NCBI RefSeq assembly: GCF_030813695.1
Contig: NZ_JAUSVA010000002.1
Coordinates: forward strand, 310,001-374,000
Reading direction: 5' to 3'
DNA length: 64,000 nt
Source: Kitasatospora herbaricolor
Lineage (GTDB): Bacteria > Actinomycetota > Actinomycetes > Streptomycetales > Streptomycetaceae
Shown here piece after piece: positions 61,418 to 64,000 of this stretch (the stretch's first letter is position 1; the number at the start of each line of letters is the position of its first letter). The notes under the pieces are model-generated. The model was not told where the DNA came from. It saw only the letters and a program-made list of their open reading frames with translations, and did no database searches. Position numbers and translations under genes: made by a program.

Positions 61418-63469
61418 ATGGCATCCCCCACAAGACTCCTCCGAGTCGCGGCCGCCTGCGCCCTAATGGCGTTACTGACGGTCACCAACGCATCACCCGT
61501 GGCCGCCCAGGCCCCCGTCCGACTCCTGGTCAACAACGAGACGCAGCCGATCTACGGCATGTCCGACGCCATCTACCTCACCGTCAACATCACTGTCCCC
61601 GATGCCGACGGACACATCGTCGACACCGACCGCGACGGCAAGGCCGACACGGTGCAGCTTCGGCTCAAGCGACCGAACACGCCCGCCGGCACCAAGATCC
61701 CCACGATCATCGAGCCGAGCCCCTACAACAAGTACCACACTCCCAGTCTCCCCCTCCACGAGAACGTCTTCGCCGTCGACGGCACCCCCGCCGGAACGCA
61801 GGTCATCGAGGACCCCATGGTGGTCCAGCCACCTGCGGACGCGGACTTCGGCGAACCTCGCCCCTCCAAGGCGGACCTCACGGACATGACGTGGGAGTCG
61901 TGGTTCGACAACTACTTCGTTCCGCGCGGTTACGCCGTCGCGGACCTGGACGCCCTGGGCAGCGGAGGCTCCACCGGCTGTCCCCTCCCGGGAAGCCGTG
62001 CCGAGCAGGCCGGCGTCAAGGCGGCCGTGGACTGGCTCAATGGCCGAGCGGTCGCCGTCGACGCCACCACCGACCTGCCCGTAACAGCATCGGGCTGGTC
62101 CAGCGGGAACGTCGGCCTCAAGGGCAAGTCGTACAACGGTGCACTGTCCATCGCGGGCGCGGCGTCGGGCGTCGCGGGGCTGAAGACCGTCGTGTCCGTC
62201 GCGGGTATCGCGGACTGGTACCTCTACCCCCGCTCGAACGGTGCCACCGTCGCGGAGGACGGTGTCGGGGGAACCGGCTACGACATAGACAACCTCGCCG
62301 CCGACAACAACACCGGCCCGAACCACAACGCCTGCAATGCCATCATCGCGTCCGACGTCACCGCCAAGCTCGACCGCCCCAGCGGCGACCGGAACGGCTT
62401 CTGGGACGAGCGCAACTACGCCGCCGACACGAACAAGGTGACGGCCAGTGTCTTCATCATTCAGGGCATGCTGGACGAAACCGTCCGCCCAGAGGCCATG
62501 ATCTCCTACTGGCGGGCGCTCCAGGGCGCCGGGGTCCCGAGCAAGCTCTGGACCTTCCAGGGTGGCCACATGCGGCCCTACCAGCTCCGCCGGGACGAGT
62601 ACGTCCGACAGATGCACCGCTGGTACGACTACTGGCTGTACGACCAGAAACTGAACGGGATCATGGCCGAGCCAAAGGTCGACGTCCAGCAACAAGACCT
62701 CAGCACCTGGACCACACAGAGTTCCTGGCCCGCCCCCGGAACCACCGACGTGCAGCTCAAGCTGCATGCGAGCGGCTCCCTCACCACGGGCAGTGCACCC
62801 TCGGCTGCCCAGTCCATGACCGACAAGGGCGACACTGTCGCCACCGAAAGGGTGATGGACGCCAACGGAGCGAGCAATGCGGACTCACTCGCCTACATCA
62901 CTCCCAAGCTGAGCCAGCCCGTCACCCTTCAGGGCATCCCCTCCTTCACCGTCAACGCCTCCCTCCAGGGGACCACCCCGTTCCTGACCGCCCTCCTGGT
63001 CGACTACGGGTTCGAGGCGAAGGGCTGGAGCGGCTACTGGGCATACACCGGCTCCACCAGCGGCCGGAACACCTTGTGCGACGGTATCTCGGCCGGCACC
63101 AACGACGGCTGCGCCGATCCCTACACCACAACCTTCACCCGCTCCGCCATCCACCCCACCTTCCGGGTGATCTCCCGCGGATGGGCCGACGCGAGGAACC
63201 AGTCCAGCCTCTACAACTCCAACGTGGTCACCGACGGTGTGCCGTTCACAATCAAATGGAACGGCCAGCCCACCGAGTACACCGTCGCCGCGGGCCACCG
63301 GCTCGGCGTGGTCCTCGTAGCCTCGGACCACGGCTACAACAACCCACGTTTCGTCGGCACGTCGGGAAGCGAGACCACCAAGCTCACCGTCCTCACGGAA
63401 CTCAGCTCGGTCACCCTCCCCGTAAAGGCCGGAACCGAGGCGTTCGGAGTCCGACGCATATCGAAGTGA
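61418..63469 (+). CDS. Secreted S15/X-Pro dipeptidyl-peptidase-like hydrolase 3
   Basis: ATG 61418 is 7 bases past the -10 box. The 683-residue protein has a signal peptide (MASPTRLLRVAAACALMALL, ending VAAQA) and the loop DTDRDGKADTV. The nucleophile is in GKSYNG, the Asp in IQGMLDETVRPE and the His in GGHMRPY. The C-terminal beta-sandwich has VISRGWADARNQSS. It is the most divergent of the three paralogs and carries an extra insert around CDGISAGTNDGCADPYTTTF. It is followed by a strong terminator and then a LacI-family gene. An exported serine peptidase or esterase is expected. Confidence 0.92.
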   Translation: MASPTRLLRVAAACALMALLTVTNASPVAAQAPVRLLVNNETQPIYGMSDAIYLTVNITVPDADGHIVDTDRDGKADTVQLRLKRPNTPAGTKIPTIIEPSPYNKYHTPSLPLHENVFAVDGTPAGTQVIEDPMVVQPPADADFGEPRPSKADLTDMTWESWFDNYFVPRGYAVADLDALGSGGSTGCPLPGSRAEQAGVKAAVDWLNGRAVAVDATTDLPVTASGWSSGNVGLKGKSYNGALSIAGAASGVAGLKTVVSVAGIADWYLYPRSNGATVAEDGVGGTGYDIDNLAADNNTGPNHNACNAIIASDVTAKLDRPSGDRNGFWDERNYAADTNKVTASVFIIQGMLDETVRPEAMISYWRALQGAGVPSKLWTFQGGHMRPYQLRRDEYVRQMHRWYDYWLYDQKLNGIMAEPKVDVQQQDLSTWTTQSSWPAPGTTDVQLKLHASGSLTTGSAPSAAQSMTDKGDTVATERVMDANGASNADSLAYITPKLSQPVTLQGIPSFTVNASLQGTTPFLTALLVDYGFEAKGWSGYWAYTGSTSGRNTLCDGISAGTNDGCADPYTTTFTRSAIHPTFRVISRGWADARNQSSLYNSNVVTDGVPFTIKWNGQPTEYTVAAGHRLGVVLVASDHGYNNPRFVGTSGSETTKLTVLTELSSVTLPVKAGTEAFGVRRISK

Positions 63470-63472
63470 CAT

Positions 63473-63513
63473 GAGCGGATGCCCGGAGCAGAAAGTGCTC
63501 CGGGCATCCGCTC
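63473..63513 (+). terminator. Perfect 17-bp hairpin after S15 peptidase 3
   Basis: GAGCGGATGCCCGGAGC (63473-63489) and GCTCCGGGCATCCGCTC (63497-63513) pair perfectly around the loop AGAAAGT, three bases after the stop codon. Confidence 0.92.
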
Positions 63514-63670
63514 CAGTCGGGGACAGCTCGGACCGGCGGAGCTCACCGGGCAGCCTCGAACCCGGCGGAGGGTCGGCTATGCTCCACCGAAAAGGTTTTG
63601 AGCACCAAGGGCCCGCCGCCGAAAGGCCACATGGGAGCCGTAGTGCACCGACGAGAAGGGACCGGACCCG

Positions 63671-64000
63671 ATGACGGACCCGGCCGGGACGAACGCCGGT
63701 GGCAAGCCCGCCCGTGCGGTCGGCATCAAGGAGGTCGCCCGCGCAGCGGGGCTCTCGATCACCACCGTTTCGCACGCTCTCAACGGAAAGGGCCAGGTCA
63801 GTGCCCATGCCCAGGAGCTGGTCCGGGACGCTGCGGAGCGCCTGGGCTACCGCCCGAACCGTGTGGCGCAGGCGTTGCTCTCTGGTCGCACCGGAATCCT
63901 GGGCCTCGTCGCCGGCCACCGCAGCTCGGAACCTTGGGAGCGCACCTACCGCCCCTACTACGCGGCCTTCACCGCCGGCGCCATGCTCGAGGCCGTCGAC
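63671..64000 (+). CDS. LacI-family transcriptional regulator, N-terminal part
   Basis: ATG 63671 with AAGGGA upstream opens a frame that runs off the window end (110 codons seen). After a short tail come the LacI helix-turn-helix and hinge: VGIKEVARAAGLSITTVSHA, LNGKGQVSAHAQELVRDAAE and RLGYRPNRVAQALLSGRTGI. The start of the sugar-binding-protein-like effector domain is LGLVAGHRSSEPWERTY. LacI proteins repress carbon-utilisation genes until a ligand binds. It lies directly after the third S15 peptidase and is a plausible regulator of the shared upstream element. Confidence 0.92.
   Translation, partial: MTDPAGTNAGGKPARAVGIKEVARAAGLSITTVSHALNGKGQVSAHAQELVRDAAERLGYRPNRVAQALLSGRTGILGLVAGHRSSEPWERTYRPYYAAFTAGAMLEAVD

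Noticed and set aside
61255..63474. 739-codon plus-strand frame overlapping the third peptidase
   Set aside because: Arg/His/Pro-rich shift-frame of the real S15 gene, without signal peptide or motifs.

Overview
The window is G+C-rich DNA with almost exclusively G or C in third codon positions, many GTG starts and frequent ATGA/GTGA overlaps. Its families are typical of Streptomyces or Kitasatospora: an HTH-DUF5753 regulator with DUF6879 and HATPase partners, a SigB/F/G-type sigma factor, a poly-HAMP hybrid kinase, and an Hsp18/RheA pair. I saw no rRNA, tRNA or CRISPR array. The density of insertion sequences, chimeric transposases and frameshifted genes marks it as accessory chromosomal (arm-like) or plasmid-derived sequence.

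Layout. 0-2 kb: a serine recombinase gene with a nonsense codon, fused in frame to an IS630 transposase fragment. 2-7 kb: small genes, a HEAT-repeat gene with an internal stop, a secreted HNH nuclease and an XRE regulator. 7-8.3 kb: no convincing gene. 8.3-11.9 kb: an overlapping three-gene operon that I read as an ABC-three-component (ABC-3C) conflict system: Cap4/DUF4297-like nuclease effector, small middle component and Rad50-like ATPase. 12-17 kb: a decayed block with frameshifted genes, half a helicase and a MerR-like DNA-binding gene. 17.1-20.8 kb: a WhiJ-type regulatory cluster ending in a 46-residue Asp-Gly-containing peptide translationally coupled to a PIMT-like methyltransferase, a candidate aspartimide (imiditide-like) RiPP locus. 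21-25 kb: a two-gene unit and a secreted DUF4394 protein. 25.9-30.5 kb: a four-gene membrane operon with a cytochrome-b/molybdopterin oxidoreductase. 31-35 kb: small hypotheticals and TspO.

35.6-47.3 kb is a stress and signalling island: two DUF2267 proteins, a STAS protein lacking the usual phospho-serine, Hsp18 with a RheA-type operator and divergent RheA-like regulator, a SigF-like sigma factor, an ANTAR-GAF-PAS-PP2C phosphatase and a 1524-residue poly-HAMP hybrid kinase. 47.7-51.4 kb holds a MerR regulator, a tyrosine recombinase with a truncated partner, and a frameshifted ISL3 transposase.

51.5-64 kb carries three paralogous secreted S15 (X-Pro dipeptidyl-peptidase type) peptidases. 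All three have the same promoter architecture, with the -10 box only 7 bases from the start codon, which implies leaderless mRNAs. They are separated by IS debris and by a PhoH gene cut by a complete ISAs1-family element with a 10-bp target duplication. A LacI-type regulator begins after the third peptidase and runs off the window; it is a candidate controller of the peptidases.
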